Source of the DNA: Antitrichia curtipendula
Taxonomy: Eukaryota; Streptophyta; Bryopsida; Hypnales; Leucodontaceae
Direction: 5' to 3'
DNA length: 64,000 nt
Assembly: GCA_951230915.1 (NCBI GenBank)
Contig: OX579635.1
Coordinates: 8,928,001-8,992,000, forward strand
Part shown: positions 34,321 through 47,691 of the stretch, piece after piece
How positions within the stretch are numbered: position 1 is the first letter of the stretch
How the letters are laid out: the number at the start of each line of letters is the position of its first letter
Made by a program: the position numbers and the translations under genes
Notes under the pieces: model-generated
The model's database searches: none
Told to the model about the DNA's origin: nothing
Seen by the model: the letters and a program-made list of their open reading frames with translations, nothing else

Positions 34321-34749
34321 AAAATACAACCAAACCCAAGGCATGGCAATCTTGAATTTTAAAAACAAATTCGGTGAAACTTGAATGAAAAGGCATCGAG
34401 AGCTCCCACTCTATGGAACCGAGTATCCATGTTGACGCACACATTGTTGATGCAACATTGGTGAGGTGATCTGAAAATACAAAGTTTGCAACAAATTGTG
34501 AAGAGCAAGGACAATTTTGGACAAAACAAGCTTGCAATGTAAGTGTATGAAGAGAGGACGGTTCTAGGGTCACAAAGATAGAGTTGCTTTCAAAGTGAAG
34601 GTGCACTATGACAATTGAGAAAGCGCTCCACTTATTTAGCTAATACATGGTTAGGAGAACGTCACCAAAAAATTTGGCATTTAAATCTCCCATAGAGCGC
34701 CAAATTCCATTAGATCTGCTTGTGCCAGTTCATGCCGCATTGAATGTAC

Positions 34750-36840
34750 GATTGAATGGGCTGCCAAGAAGAGATCAAATGTCATGGTGTTACAACATTG
34801 ATTGAATCTACACCAAGATGGCAAGATGCGGTTAATCTTCCTAATTCAGCATGCCAAAAATGTTGGTTAATGTTTAACCATGTCAAGCGTGTAAAGAGTT
34901 GGACCACTATTGCTTGCCAATATATGACTCTGCGTATTGCAAAACCATGATTATTGTAGTATGCGACATGCAATCTGAAGACACTGATGGTCGAGTCATC
35001 ATGTAGAGATGTCTAAACAAAGTAATGGAGAAGAATGGAGTATATCACTTGAACTTCAAAGGCTTTATAATGGCGAACGATGCTCAAGCCAACTGGAATG
35101 TTGTTTGAATTGTCTTTAGCTTAGTCCCTCCATGGACCCTAAAGATGATTGACTATAAGTGCACCTACTCTTTCATTGAACAACCTGGATGAAACAACAC
35201 ACAGAGAGGTTCATAAAATGAGAATTTCAAAGTCAGCACATTAAGCTCTGTAGAGACTACAAAGAAGCCAAGAATTTAGAGGAAGTCAAGAGCAAATACT
35301 TGCAAATTAATGCAAGGTGATATTCCTCTAATACAACAATGGAATAATTTCTATGGGAGCTTGAGTTGTGATTAGCATTCTAGTACTTCAAATATCGTCA
35401 GTGGGATGGTTTCAGGAAATTGTAAGTCTCTCAACCTCATCCCTTTTATCCCATACTTCATCTGGTTATGGGTTCATAATCTTCTCCTCTATCATATCTA
35501 ATATTAAATCTTTCAGGATCTATCATTGGAAGAGTAGGTGGATATGTCGTCTTGCAACTTATTGGGAATGGTCCACAACAAATGGCTTCAAGCATTTGGG
35601 AAACATGGCAACCACTTATACTTGGAAATATGCGATGATTGGGTTTAAAAATTCATGCAAATGACAAATTACTGTGTGTACTTCAACGGCGACCTTTCCG
35701 GACTTGGCCTATCTCATCACAACTTGAAACTCAAGAGAGTGGTTGCATCCATGAATAGAAAGAAAATCACGAATGCCTTGTGCAGCATGCCTGAAGCTAA
35801 AGATTTTTGCACTCGTAATCCCCACTTAGAAGGGAAGGAAGTCTTTGGTTCATTAAAACAAAAGCTTGACATACCCATTGGTTTTGAAGATGATTTTCAT
35901 TGCTCGGAAAAGGTAAACTTTTCACATCCAAAAGTGCAAACAAGATCTACTAGAGCGCCAATTGCAAATGTGGTTGATGCCACTCTGCCAAACCCCCATG
36001 TTTTGGAGATCGATTGTGTCCTATTTGAGTGGCACATTGCTTGCATTTCAGAAACTCCAAGAAGAAATGTCATGCCACACAATCACAAAGGGAGTTAAAG
36101 TGCACTGTGTTTATAGCTAGGGGTTCCAAAGCCATTGTTGTACCAATATACAAGGGCTAGCAGTGCAAGTTTAAAGTTTCAAGAATAGAGACTGATGAGT
36201 TATGGTTCTATCCAGATTGATATTAAACATTGTATGGTTTTAAGAGGTCACATGTCTTTAGCCAACTAAAGATGCATGGTATATGACTAGTGATGATTGG
36301 TACTAGTCTTATGAATGAAGAGATTATACTATATAAAGAGGCAAGATTTCGTCTCCAAGAGCTAACGTCCATATCTCCGCAGTACCTATTTATATCTTCC
36401 AAAGAATTTGAGTCCTTAGTGGACTCATCCAAGACCCACTTATTCCAATAAAGCTCCATCCATTCAGAATGGAAAGAGCATTCTCAGGAATGAGAAGGCA
36501 TCCACCAATGATCATCGCAACCATTGGGAGAGTGTCTCGAACATGAATGCAACTAGTCTCTGAGTGAACATCCTTCCATACCCTAGACTTGGGGCTGTCA
36601 TTACTCTAAAATCTAGAGTAGAACCTGACCACAAGGTTCATCGGATTACTCTTTGCAATTTTCCAACTTGCTTGAACTTCATCGATATGGCGTCTTCATT
36701 TATTGGAGAGTGAAGAAAGTATTTGAACTGCAAAAATTTGAATTATATCTTCCACTATCTTTGCAAGATGGACTACAAAAAAGACCAATTTATTCATGCC
36801 CCAAGTCTCAGCATGGACGAGGTCACAAAACTTCTTGAAG
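34750..36840 (+). pseudogene. Decayed transposase-like coding remnant, family unassigned
   Basis: Plus-strand sequence retains protein-like stretches broken by stops and frame changes. Near 34895-35120 it reads SWTTIACQY..., VVCDMQSED..., MEKNGVYH and MANDAQANWNVV in different frames. Further right are an open frame at 35655-36098 (147 aa) and shorter frames to about 36838. The repeated disruption and neighbourhood of other elements point to an old transposon, but I cannot assign the superfamily. Confidence 0.35.
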
Positions 36841-39614
36841 TTGTTGGGATGATTACAAGCATTGTTTAGTATTCTAATTGCTTTATATAAATTATGGGTA
36901 GCACTTGAATGTCAAACTGTGTTTTATTATCTTTATATATAGCCAATTAGCATTCAATGGCACTTTTTAGAAAGGAACCCATTATGTAATTTCTCACTTT
37001 TCTCATTTGTAAACCAATATTTGAATAATATAAAATTGAATTTGAGCGATTATATTTTTTGATGCTATATAGCTTAAGCTTCATTTGACCAAATAAATGT
37101 TTTTTATATGCTAAAACTTGAATTACTAGGAAGTCAATCCCTCTTAAGGATCTTACAAAATAACCATAGCCAATACGCTAGATGCATGTTAAGTTAACTA
37201 TGCACCACAATTCTTCACTTCCCCACATTGTTTTATGTACTTTGTCATATTTCTGCACTCTTATGTAGGCTCTCAATATTGAGACAATATTTTTTGCCTA
37301 AAGCTCTTGTGACATGGAAATAATGGAGCTTGGAATTTTTGGAGGATTGATACCCTTGTAATGCATTGGGGCTCAAAAAAATTGTTGTATGAAAAAAAAT
37401 GGGGCTCCCAAGGTCATAAGTTCATGTTCATAGGTCATAGTCATGGGGCTGAAATTGTACTATTAGGAGTAAAAAAATTTAAAATGCCCACTTTTGTTCT
37501 TCTCACCCTCATAGATTTGCAACTTCCTTTATAGTGGATACTTGGGGCTCACAAAGAGTATGCTTGCAACTCTTGAGCTTGCGTTTTTAGCCTCACAAAT
37601 TAGCATTGTTTTTTTTTGTCTTGATTCACATCTAATTAGTTTTCATACAAAGGAGAGAATCACATTCTAGTCTACTAAATAATAAAGGGATACCTTGGTG
37701 GATGGCATTCTTTGTATTTTTTTTAATAAAAAATTGAGTCAAAAGGATATTTTTAGAGGAATATTATGTAATATGATCTAAATAAAAGTTGTTTAGAAAA
37801 ATTCTTACAATTTTGGCCAAATATTTTCTAATATGTTCTTAAGAGACCCTATTTTATTTTCAAAGTTTTTAAAATTTAATTGCCAAACACAATTGGCATT
37901 CTATATTTGGACATTTCAAATTTTCTAAGACACACTCTAATGATGCTACGGTGTGCCAACACAAAAATGTGAGCATGTGAGCCTTGAGCCTAGGTATAAA
38001 TAGATACCCTACAACCGTTGAAGGTGTTTATAACATAAACACTAATAATATAGGTATCTATAACATAATTATTAATACTATAATTATAGAAGGTCTCTAT
38101 AATGTGGATACCTATAACATATGTGTCTGGATTCTTAGGCTCATGGGTTTATGATGCTAAGCTCACATAATAGCAACCCTCATAAAAAAATCTTGGCAAT
38201 TAGATATTTGATTATTGTTACCTTAAAAGTCACCTATTGTATTAATTTCCACATTGTTTATGTTTTCACTTTTCATGTAGTAAAATTGTATGTATTTGAA
38301 AATTTAATGAATTTTTTGTACCTTTGCTTTTAAAATAATTGTATCTTTGCAGACCTAAAGCCTTAAATTATACAACAAGACAAATATAGAAGATTGTATC
38401 TCTAAAAATTCAATCTTTGTTTGCAATTTTAATAATGTCTAATGTAATTTCATTTATTATACTTGTATAGTTAAATGATGTTTTGAATAAGTTCCCATAA
38501 TCTCAATCTTTGATCTAATTTTTTTTAACTTTTTATAAAGATGACAATTTTGAAGAGCTTTGGAAGGATATTGTCTTCATTTAAATCAAATTCACATTCC
38601 AAAAGTTATAAGGATTTTAGCTCAAATTTTCCAAGCCAAAGGACAGGTTGGGCATGAGAATGTATGGGAATTCACTTGACTTTGGAGAAGGCAACATCCA
38701 AACTAGTGAATAAAGGACCAAAGTTTCCAATGATGAAAACTCTTCAAAAATAAGGTTCCCTCTTATAGAAACAAGGGGAACAAAGTTCTTAATGATAGGA
38801 ATTCATGGAAACAAATGCAAGAAATAAGAAGGGACATTGTTTTAAAGGTACCCAATGTCTTAGGCACTTGATTGATTACATTGTACTTCTAATTTCTATA
38901 GAAATTATATAATTTTATCTTTTTTGGAAGTTTTTTTTTGCACTAGAAGATTTATGGGGCCAAAACAAAATTGTGAGTTCCTAGGAGTTCTCGAATTGTA
39001 GAAAACAATGGAAACTCTGCCAAATCAACAAGCAACAATCTGACGTGGCCGCACATTAGATAATATTATTTAATTAGATAATTCATTTTTTATTTTTTAT
39101 TTATTTTTAAATATTAAAAAATTAAATATTTTGACTAGTTCACAGCATAGGGAATAGGCCTGAAATGGCCCCTTCGTGCCTTCAAATCCCTTCTAATTTA
39201 TTTGTAAAGAAAAAATGCATCTTGGCATCCTCCTTTGGGATCCTTCTAATTTGAAAGTATCAAGTGCAAATTTTGTTTATAAAAAAGCCTAGTCATTTCT
39301 TCACACAACTAAACAATGTTTTTTTTCCTGGCAAAAAAGTGCCAAATTTCTTTGGTACATAGAAACCAAGGTTTTCTTTGCCGTGAGAAATTAATAGAGT
39401 TTTTGAATAATTTATCGCTAAAATTTTTGTGGGTAAAGGATGTAGAAAGTCTAAAATCATGTACCCATGTGGGCTATGTTGCTAGATGTAACTCGAGTGA
39501 TTTAACACCCAAGCACAACCATGTCACCATCTAGCAACAATCAATGAGCTTTGAGCAATATTTGATGCCAACTAATCTATCATCTAGGTCGCTAGTGTCA
39601 CTTTCTTCTTTCTT
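36841..39614. other. AT-rich intergenic region
   Basis: No gene, RNA gene or intact element recognised. Very AT-rich, with stops in all frames. Confidence 0.5.
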
Positions 39615-39846
39615 CACTACAAGAGAAAGGGGTGTTTTAAGTATAGTCCTAGAGATCAGATTTTAAGTACTGACCTTTTTAGGAGACTTTTAGTAAGAAT
39701 TTATTCAAAACACGTGTCTTTTTAGTAAAATTTTACTAAAAAGACACGTGTTTTGAATAAATTCTTACTAAAAGTCTCCTAAAAAGGTCAGTACTTAAAA
39801 TCTGATCTTTAGGACTATACTTAAAACACCCCTTTCTCTTGTAGTG
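39615..39846. mobile_element. Palindromic CACTA-type MITE (232 bp)
   Basis: It begins CACTACAAGAGAAAGGGGTG and ends with the inverse (CACCCCTTTCTCTTGTAGTG). It is flanked by a perfect 3-bp duplication CTT (39612-39614 and 39847-39849), the CACTA-superfamily signature. The whole element is one inverted repeat of about 115-bp arms with only a few mismatches. Termini resemble those of the 16-kb CACTA element at 48106. Confidence 0.92.
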
Positions 39847-39849
39847 CTT

Positions 39850-40790
39850 GCTTCAATTACTTGGAAGTTGAAAAGCTAGAAGAAAATCAAGTGAGAACTG
39901 ATCAATTCAAGGGGTCAATTTAAAATAGAAAGCTTTGTTTAATTGCCTGTTGGTTTTGTGCCTTGATAATAGTACTATTAATTGCTTTATTTCTTTGTAC
40001 AAATCTTTCTCTTGCAAATTACTAGGTCTTCAATGAGAGTCAATTGTAGAGGTCTTTAAAAAGAATTGTTTGTATCCAAAAATTTGCCATTGCCTCAGGT
40101 TCATCAAGGCAACCTCAAAATCATGAGTTTGATTTGCATTGATGGAATAATGTAGGCAATGCCTTGGTGAGGGATCATCATGTAGAGGTACAATGTCACG
40201 CAACTTGTAGTTCTATACCAATTGTAATGTAATGGAAGCTTAGAAGTAGGATATGTAGAATATTAAAAGAACAATGCATTACCTTCAATCTTCACAGCTT
40301 TGCGGTGCCTATACACTAAGCATCCTTGTTGTTTTCATCTTTTTTTGTCTAAATTTGTTGTGAAATTACAAAATTTTCAAGCATTAGGATTTTCAGTCTA
40401 GCATTAGTATTGTTGTGTACCACCATTTCACCATGTTTTGTGGTTCTACACTTGAGAGGTACTTCTCAAGAGCTACCATTGGAAGTAGTGATGGAGGGAC
40501 AAGCCAAGGCTCTAGAACCCGCACCATAGAAAATGGGGCAAGTTATAGTAGCGCTTGTAACTCCCCAACTATTGGCTCCATTCTCAATAGTGCAATTGGG
40601 ACCTTAATTCTTGAGAGCAATCCCCGTTTTGTTCACAAGCCCATGCCAGGTCCTGTTTGTTGTAGGGACATCCCTCATAGTATTTGTAACCAACCTTGTA
40701 AGCGGAAGTCTCGTTCAAATCCAACAATGAAGGTGATTACACCATTGAATGTCCCTTTTCAAGTTGATTAGGTTGTAAGCAATTTAAGTA
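39850..40790. other. Flank of transposase remnant copy 2
   Basis: AT-rich with one plus-strand open frame (40415-40771, 118 aa, Ser/Thr/Pro-rich, no domain recognised) lying just 5' of the hAT-like remnant. It may be an N-terminal relic of that element or chance. Confidence 0.35.
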
Positions 40791-40959
40791 TGCAAGATTT
40801 TTGTGGCCGTTATCAAGTTGATAAGGTCATAAGCGATTTAGATATGCAAATTTTTTGTCAAGATCTAGTAAATTTGAGTTCCAATTGTATAGTGGTTGTA
40901 AGTAACAATCAACTCGATGGTGAAGAAGTACATATAATTGTTGAGAAGAAAAAGAATCA

Positions 40960-43440
40960 TATGAGGTCACTCGCAAGTTTAAAGAGAACTGAGCTACTAA
41001 ACTTCTTTGGGCCGAGTGTGTGAAAGGTTTGGATGGCCTTTGCAAATTTGTAAAGTGTCAAATTTGTTCTTTGATGGAAGTTGCACAAATTCTGCGACAA
41101 GATTATTGCACCCAAATGGGATATGCTCAAGAAACATGGATGAAAGCAAAAGGCTAAGAGGAACATGGTAAACAATATAAAAAAAGGAATAGTGATAAAT
41201 TGCAAAAATTGCAAGCATCTGCAATATGAACGTAGGTATGTGTCAAGGTTGGCAATAGTATTAATCAATAAACTAGTCACCTAGGTCAAAGAACAACACG
41301 CTTGGAAAAAACAAACAAATAGGCTTGATATTTCACCTCTTGCAACAAGGCCAGCCTATGTTTGAATTTGAAGGTATGAAGCCATTGTTTGATTTCCTAC
41401 AAGTGCCAAAAACACCCAAACACCATTTGAACAACAATGCAGAATGGGGTATAATAAACTATATATGCACAAACAAATTTTAGCAAAGACAAAAGGACCT
41501 ATACTACTAACACACTTCATATTTGTCACTTGCAACAAAGTAACAACCATTGATAATAACACTTGGGTCTTTATTCATATATATATTGTCGGACAATTGG
41601 AACCACTTACCAATTTTGATATCGTTTAAGCATGTCCAAAAGAGAGCAATTGAAGACAATTTTACAAAAGTAATCATGGGAGTGATAAATGAAGTTGGTG
41701 GCTTCATCAAGGAAGATATCAATACAAAGTTTTTAGCCTTTGGTGCAAGTAAATTCCTAACATGTCTTTTAAATTGAATTATGTTGTATGTTCATGTATA
41801 TCAAAAAAAATTATTTTATTTTTTATTTCAATTGTGCTTAGGTGGTTATGTGATCAATGTTCATTGTTATGTTAAATAATGTACAGATGGAATAGAGTCA
41901 ATGTTTTTCAAGGATCCAAGAATGGTGTTGTGCAACAGCTAGTCAATTAGAAAGATCTTTGAGCCTAAGGGTCGCAAGCATACATTGCATGGTAAGTTAC
42001 ATCCTACATAACTTCTCTTCTTGTAATTACATTAAAGTTGGTTCATATTGTTGAGGTAGTTGCAATAGTGAATCAATTTTGAATAGGTTTTATATAGGCT
42101 TTTTTATTCAAATTTATTTGTCTTTTGATATTTCCACAATATAATCAATTGGATTTAAATCCTTGTTTCTTTAACCCCTAAAGGACCAACATGCATTTTT
42201 TTGGCAGTATAAAAATTTTAGGCAGGTACTTGTGACTAGAGATTTGCATATTTTTGGCTGAAATTTTAAGAAAAGTTAGGGACAAATAATATCTTTGATA
42301 TGCACTAAGCTTCGTGACATTTGAAAATACAAATCAAAAGTTATGGCCTAATATGTTATTTTTTCCCCACCCGGGCAGTATGGGTAGATTAAAAAAATCT
42401 CTTTTTTCAAAAACAAAAATTTGAAATTGGTTTTCTAGAGTTATATATACGTAGAAAGCTTAGAATCATTCCATTTTGATCATGAGTCAAAAGTTATGAT
42501 GAGTTTTAGTTTATAGGCAGTTATAGATTCTCTATTCTAACATAAACTTTGAGGTCCTTTATCTTACTCAGTTTTCAATATTTTTTGAAAAAAATAAAAT
42601 CATAGGATGTAGATTGTTTATTACAACATTTAGACCATTGGAATTGTCATTTATCAATTCCATAACCAAATTCTTAACAATTTTGTATTTTGAATAACTC
42701 TCTACTTCTTTCTACTTACTATTCTTTTTCTATATGTTGTACAATTTCAAATAATCTGAAAATTTTTAAGCATGTAGCTAGCTTGTCTAGGAAAAAGAAT
42801 CCAAATAATCACTATCATTTTGGACATTTTCTCATACAAAAGTGAGCTTGTGAAGTGCAACTGCCTTGTTTTTTTGTAAGGCCAAAAAAATAGTTTCAGT
42901 GAATTTGAATGCTTATATCTTGCAATCTATGTAGTGGAAATTTTTGAAATTTGTATCACATGTTTTCAAGTCAGCATACTATGAGACCCTATGGTTAGAT
43001 GTGCAAAAAATACTTTTTTTTCAAAATTTGGTACTTGTACTAGAAATGGCAGTTTTGGAGCAGTTTTGGTGAAAACATAGTCAAGGAATTTAAGGGGTTA
43101 AGAGTTAAGCATGAATTATTTGAAGTTCATGTGAAGGGGCATTTATTACAATTACATAATGTAATCTAATGTGTATTATTTTATTTTGTAGGCCTAGAGA
43201 ACCAACTTGGTAGTCCAAACTTCAAGTGAATTGCTAATTGTGGGTTGGATTGCAAGCATGGTACAAGATTTATATACCTATTTTAGCCACTCACTCAAGT
43301 GGCACCTAGAATTTGTAAAACTTGTTGAGGTGATTCAAACCAAGGGTTTGAAGATCCTCAACATTATAAAAACATGGTGGCTTTCAATGTTGACTCTCAA
43401 TGAGATCCCATGTTGTCCAAGTCATGAATGAATACATGAC
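40960..43440 (+). pseudogene. hAT-like transposase remnant, copy 2
   Basis: The same order of motifs as copy 1, here on the plus strand. A degraded zinc-finger-like region runs from about 41030 (IIAPKWDMLKKHG). At about 41480-41580 is a VTTIDNNTWVFIHIYI stretch matching VTTIDNQSWISIYTYV of copy 1. At about 41640-41760 is FTKVIMGVINEVGGFIKEDI, matching ITKVIVRSINHNGCLKKEDI. At about 43320-43400 is KGLKILNIIKTWWLSML, matching KGDKILNNVKTRWISML. Numerous stops and frameshifts separate the blocks. A TTAACCCC element (42171-43101) has inserted between the third and fourth blocks. Confidence 0.6.
42171..43101. mobile_element. TTAACCCC-TIR element, copy 2
   Basis: The left end TTAACCCCTAAAGGACC and right end (inverted) TTAACCCCTTAAATTCC delimit 931 bp. 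Its interior shares TATCTTGCAATCTATG and ACCCTATGGTTAGATGTGC with copy 1 (8186-9109). It interrupts the hAT-like remnant. Confidence 0.6.
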
Positions 43441-43879
43441 AGTTCTCATAGAAATGGAGCAAGATTTGTCCACAACTAACAACACCAAAATTTGCATTAA
43501 TCATCTTGTAGACGTGCAAATAGTTGTTGGGTTTGCGTGCCTCACACCCATCTTGTAATTTGTGTATGCGCTAATGCAATATGCTGAGAAATCATATGCA
43601 TTTATTTGTGATTTTTTTTGCTATTGTGAAAATCTCCCAAGCTGACATCAATGCAATGTATTGCAATCTTGTTAGTGCATACACTCAAAATTCAATTTGG
43701 GACTTCAAAGCTCTCATCAACATATGACATCATGCAATACACATGAAATGGATTTTAAATGCTTTGGACTCAAATGCTAATGGCGTTGAATATCTAAGTT
43801 TTGAACCCATTGGACACATCATTTGGATGATCTATAGAGATATAGTCATGCAAATCAACACCATAATCACTTGAGACGT

Positions 43880-44395
43880 GTTTACAATAATCTATTAGAT
43901 GAGATTCATCTCCTCAACAAGGCCACAAGTTCTCGCGAGTTCCTCCAGGTTTCTGAAGTGTGGGAACTCTGACATGTTAGCAATCTAATGTGGCAAAACT
44001 ATTGCCACGCTAGATAATAATTTTTAATTAATTTAAAATCTAAAATCTATTTTTTTTTATAAATTATTCATTATTATAGCTAGCATTGGTTGGTTCACAA
44101 TATGGGGCATTGGATTAAATGTTTTGGGGGGCATTTGAGGACCATTTTACAGCTATTCTCTATGTTGTCAATTAGCTAGTGCTTGACAAAATAAACAATA
44201 ATATTATTATTGTATATATATTAAATAAATTTAATCAATAAGTTTAATCAATAATTTTAATCAATAAATTTATTATTATTATCTGATGTGGCAATCTCTT
44301 GGCCACGTCAAATTGTGGTTGTGGCCAAGTTCCAAAAATCCGGGAACTCTAAAGAACTTACAATCATAAAGACTAAGTTTCATCTAATAGATTGA
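43880..44395. repeat. Inverted-repeat element with CATCTAATAGATT ends
   Basis: AATCTATTAGATGAGATTCA (from about 43891) is matched in inverse by TTTCATCTAATAGATTGA (about 44378-44395). A second inner pair, GGGAACTCT with CGGGAACTCT, lies inside. Noncoding, AT-rich interior. A related motif set occurs near 38985-39060. Confidence 0.45.
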
Positions 44396-45098
44396 CTCTA
44401 TTATAAGTGCCGCTATAGGTATGAATCACCATTCTCAAATTTTGGTTTAATCATCTTGCTCATTGTTCAAAATTTTGAAAGTATTGCTATTTTTGTCATT
44501 GTGTTTATTCCTTGCTTTGTTTTATAGGTGCAACATCTATACTAATCTTAAATTGACAACAAGGTTTCCAACATTGCATCTCATGGACGTGTTGGGTATA
44601 GTTTATCCGCAATATTGGCTTGATGAGGAGTGTGAAAAAATTTTAACCGTCATCAAATAGCCATCAAAGCTGTGTATAGATACGCAAAGCATTTTACCGG
44701 CAAGAATAGCACCTTCAACGTAGAGGTTGATTTGCTTTTGTCGCTTGCAAAATTGGACATGCAAGTAAGTTTATTTAAGCTCACTATGCAAAGTAATGCA
44801 AAACTCATAATGCTCTGAAGCCCTTTGAGGTGAATCATGTGACTCAATGTAGCATACAATCAAAGGTAATTCATACTTGTGTCACTAGCTCTTGGAGTAC
44901 CTAAAGATTGCGGATAGTAATTATAATGGTATTGGGCATGGTTCAAGACAAGTAAACAATTAGTATTGTATATTTTATGAAGATGAAGTTACGCAATCAC
45001 TTAATTATCCATCTACTCTTGGTCTTTGGAATGAAAGATCAAGGATTCTATGATTTGTTTAATTTCCCTTACAATGTTGCATATGACTTTAGGAAGGC
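44396..45098. other. AT-rich intergenic region
   Basis: Short plus-strand open frames with weak protein-like character (for example 44463-44660) could be the far 3' end of the hAT-like remnant. Nothing else recognised. Confidence 0.35.
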
Positions 45099-45750
45099 TT
45101 AACCCCAAAATGACCCTGGAAATTCCTGAGCTTCTAGGAATTTGTTCTAAATTGAATTAAAAGTCAACATTTGATAAGTTGTATCAATTTTTTTTGAATT
45201 GTAACCATATAAAATCAAACTAGACATGTTAGACATCACATTAGAAAAGAAAATACAACAATATCTCTTACAAATTGAAAGATTATAATGTTTGATCATG
45301 AGGGTGTTAAAACTGTGAAAGTGATTTGAAGTCTTTCAATCCTCTCTTCACATGTCAAATCTAAAAAGTTGGTCACCAAAAAAATATGAGGTTGAAGGGC
45401 CTAACATGCATAACCCCAATCAATTTATGACTTCTCAAAATCTACTCTACAATTTTTTTAGATGAATTTCTAATGTGATTTTTTCCCAAAGATCTAGTGT
45501 ATTTGAGGCTCATTCCCAAGAGCCCTCAACACTACAAAAGTCAAGATTGCAATGGACACATGTGCACAAAATCTTGAATAGAAAAATCATAATCAATCAT
45601 TTTCAAAATCAGATTTTGAAGCTAAAATTAAACTTCAAAAATAATTTATCAAAAATTTAAATTACAAAAAATAGTAGTTTAGTAAGGTTTTATTTAACTT
45701 CAAAAATTGGTCAAGGACACATTTTGTCCTCAGGGTCCTTTTGGGGTTAA
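45099..45750. mobile_element. TTAACCCC-TIR element, copy 3
   Basis: The left terminus TTAACCCCAAAATGACCCTG is inverted at the right end with one mismatch (CAGGGTCCTTTTGGGGTTAA). The element is 652 bp and noncoding. The terminal six to eight bases are the same as in copies 1 and 2. Confidence 0.65.
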
Positions 45751-46553
45751 ATGAAGCGCCAATATGATGTTTACCAAATCAACATTATTCTACTCCCTTG
45801 TGTATTTGTTGAACTTGACAAACTCATGATAACTTTGATGTTTAAGATAATTGCTTACTTGAGGATTATACAATTTTTTTGGAAGCTTTGAGCTTGTTAG
45901 TTTGTTGTAGAGTGCTTCAATGTATTTATTTTACATGTTCTTGTAGGGTGCTTAGAAGTCTACTATGAATTCAGATTTAGCTTTCAAAATTTTGGATCCT
46001 CTATACTTTGTGACCAAGTTAGTATATTGCCAGAATCCAATTTGTTTCTTGTGTTAGGTAGCCAATTTCACTTGAAATATAAAGCTTTGTCACTTAAACC
46101 TGGTTGGGAAGAAAATTCTTGTGTCGCCTATTTTGAATTGTTAAGTTTCTATACGAAGTCAGGTTTCTTCATGCCCAACAATCCTTATTCCCTAGATAGT
46201 TTATGATGAAAAAACCCCTTAGAAGTCTAAATTACATGGCATTTGCAAACTTGGTGCCACCTTGGTGATTGCCATATTTAATTAATATAGAGAAACGTAG
46301 CATCCAAGCATTGCAAAAGTTTTTTGGATATGTTTCACTCCTTTGTTACCTTTGAAAGCTGGTGGAGATATGCTTGAAATGTTCTTGAATATTATAGGAT
46401 TTTTAATTCAAAGTCCATAGTGCAAAAATTTCCCACAAGAAGAGGTGAAGGCCATCTAAAATTCTTGGATAAGGTCCAAATTTTTTTTTCTTTCACTCCA
46501 AATGCTAATATCTTGCAATCCATGCAATCAAATTTAATGAAATTCTTACCACA

Positions 46554-46766
46554 TTTTCATATATAAGTTTAGTTAAAGATCCCATGGTTCATTATTTTAA
46601 ACATTAATTTTTCCATATTTTTGAATGAATACAATAAAAATGGTAGTTTTCAATGAATTTTGATGGAAAAAAATCATTTTGCATTTAAAGATTAATAAAC
46701 GAATAAACAAATGATTTATTCAACTCAATGCATTAGAAAATAGCAATTTTGACAACCCAATTTTCA
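46554..46766 (+). repeat. 213-bp direct repeat, copy A
   Basis: Almost identical to 47479-47691 (a few substitutions and one-base indels), in the same orientation, starting TTTTCATATATAAGTTTA and ending CAACCCAATTTTCA. The two copies enclose 712 bp. The sequence also resembles the interior of the TTAACCCC family (CCCATGGTTCATTATTTTAA against CCCTATGGTTAGATGTGC). Confidence 0.85.
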
Positions 46767-47478
46767 TACTACTAAAATCATAATTCCCTCTGTAATATCA
46801 CAAATGCTACCATTAATAATAGGGGCTCATACTTGCTATGCTACGCATTCATTGTATCACATATTAGTAAAATTTTGATATATTTGAATAGAATGCATGA
46901 TAATGATTTCAATAAGTCTTTGAAATAATTAATTTCAATATTTTGTAAAAATAATTTCAATCATGTATACGTAAAAATAATATTTTCACACAATGTTATA
47001 TTACAGAAATAGAGTAGTAGTTTGCAGTCACCTCTGTAATATCACTTTTACAACTTTTATGATTTTAAAATTCTATTGCTACTACCAAATGATTTGAAAA
47101 ATTTATTCAATTGAAGCAATTTTGAATTTCACAACAATTAAATTGTTCATGAAGTTTTTGAAATTTACAAGTTTTTCTTTTCAATTCACCAAGTTTTTGG
47201 GTTGCCATTGTTCGTAACAATTGAGTCAACTTTTGAATGCATTACAATAAATGTGTATCTTTTACAGTATTCACCATTGCATATATTTCATTCATCATTC
47301 AATAAATTTCTATTGTACATTTCAATATATGATTACTTATAAAAAAAATTATACAAAGATTTTAGTAATTTTTATTTGAATATTTATTGAAATTTTTGTT
47401 TTGCATTTTATCTAATACATAAAAATTCTAATAAAATTCTAGTGATGAATACATAGCATAGCAAGAACCAACAACTAG

Positions 47479-47691
47479 TTTTCATATATAAGTTTAATTA
47501 AAGATCCCATGGTTCATTATTTTAAAACATTAATTTTTCCATATTTTTGAATGAATACAATAAAAATGGTAGTTTTCAATGAATTTTGATGGGAAAAATC
47601 ATTTTGCATTTAAAGATTAGTAAATGAATAAACAAATGATTTATTCAACTCAATGCATTAGAAAATAGCAATTTTGACAACCCAATTTTCA
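47479..47691 (+). repeat. 213-bp direct repeat, copy B
   Basis: Second copy of the repeat at 46554-46766. The pair could be the terminal repeats of a miniature retroelement or a local duplication. The ends do not read TG...CA and I see no flanking duplication, so a duplication is as likely. Confidence 0.85.
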
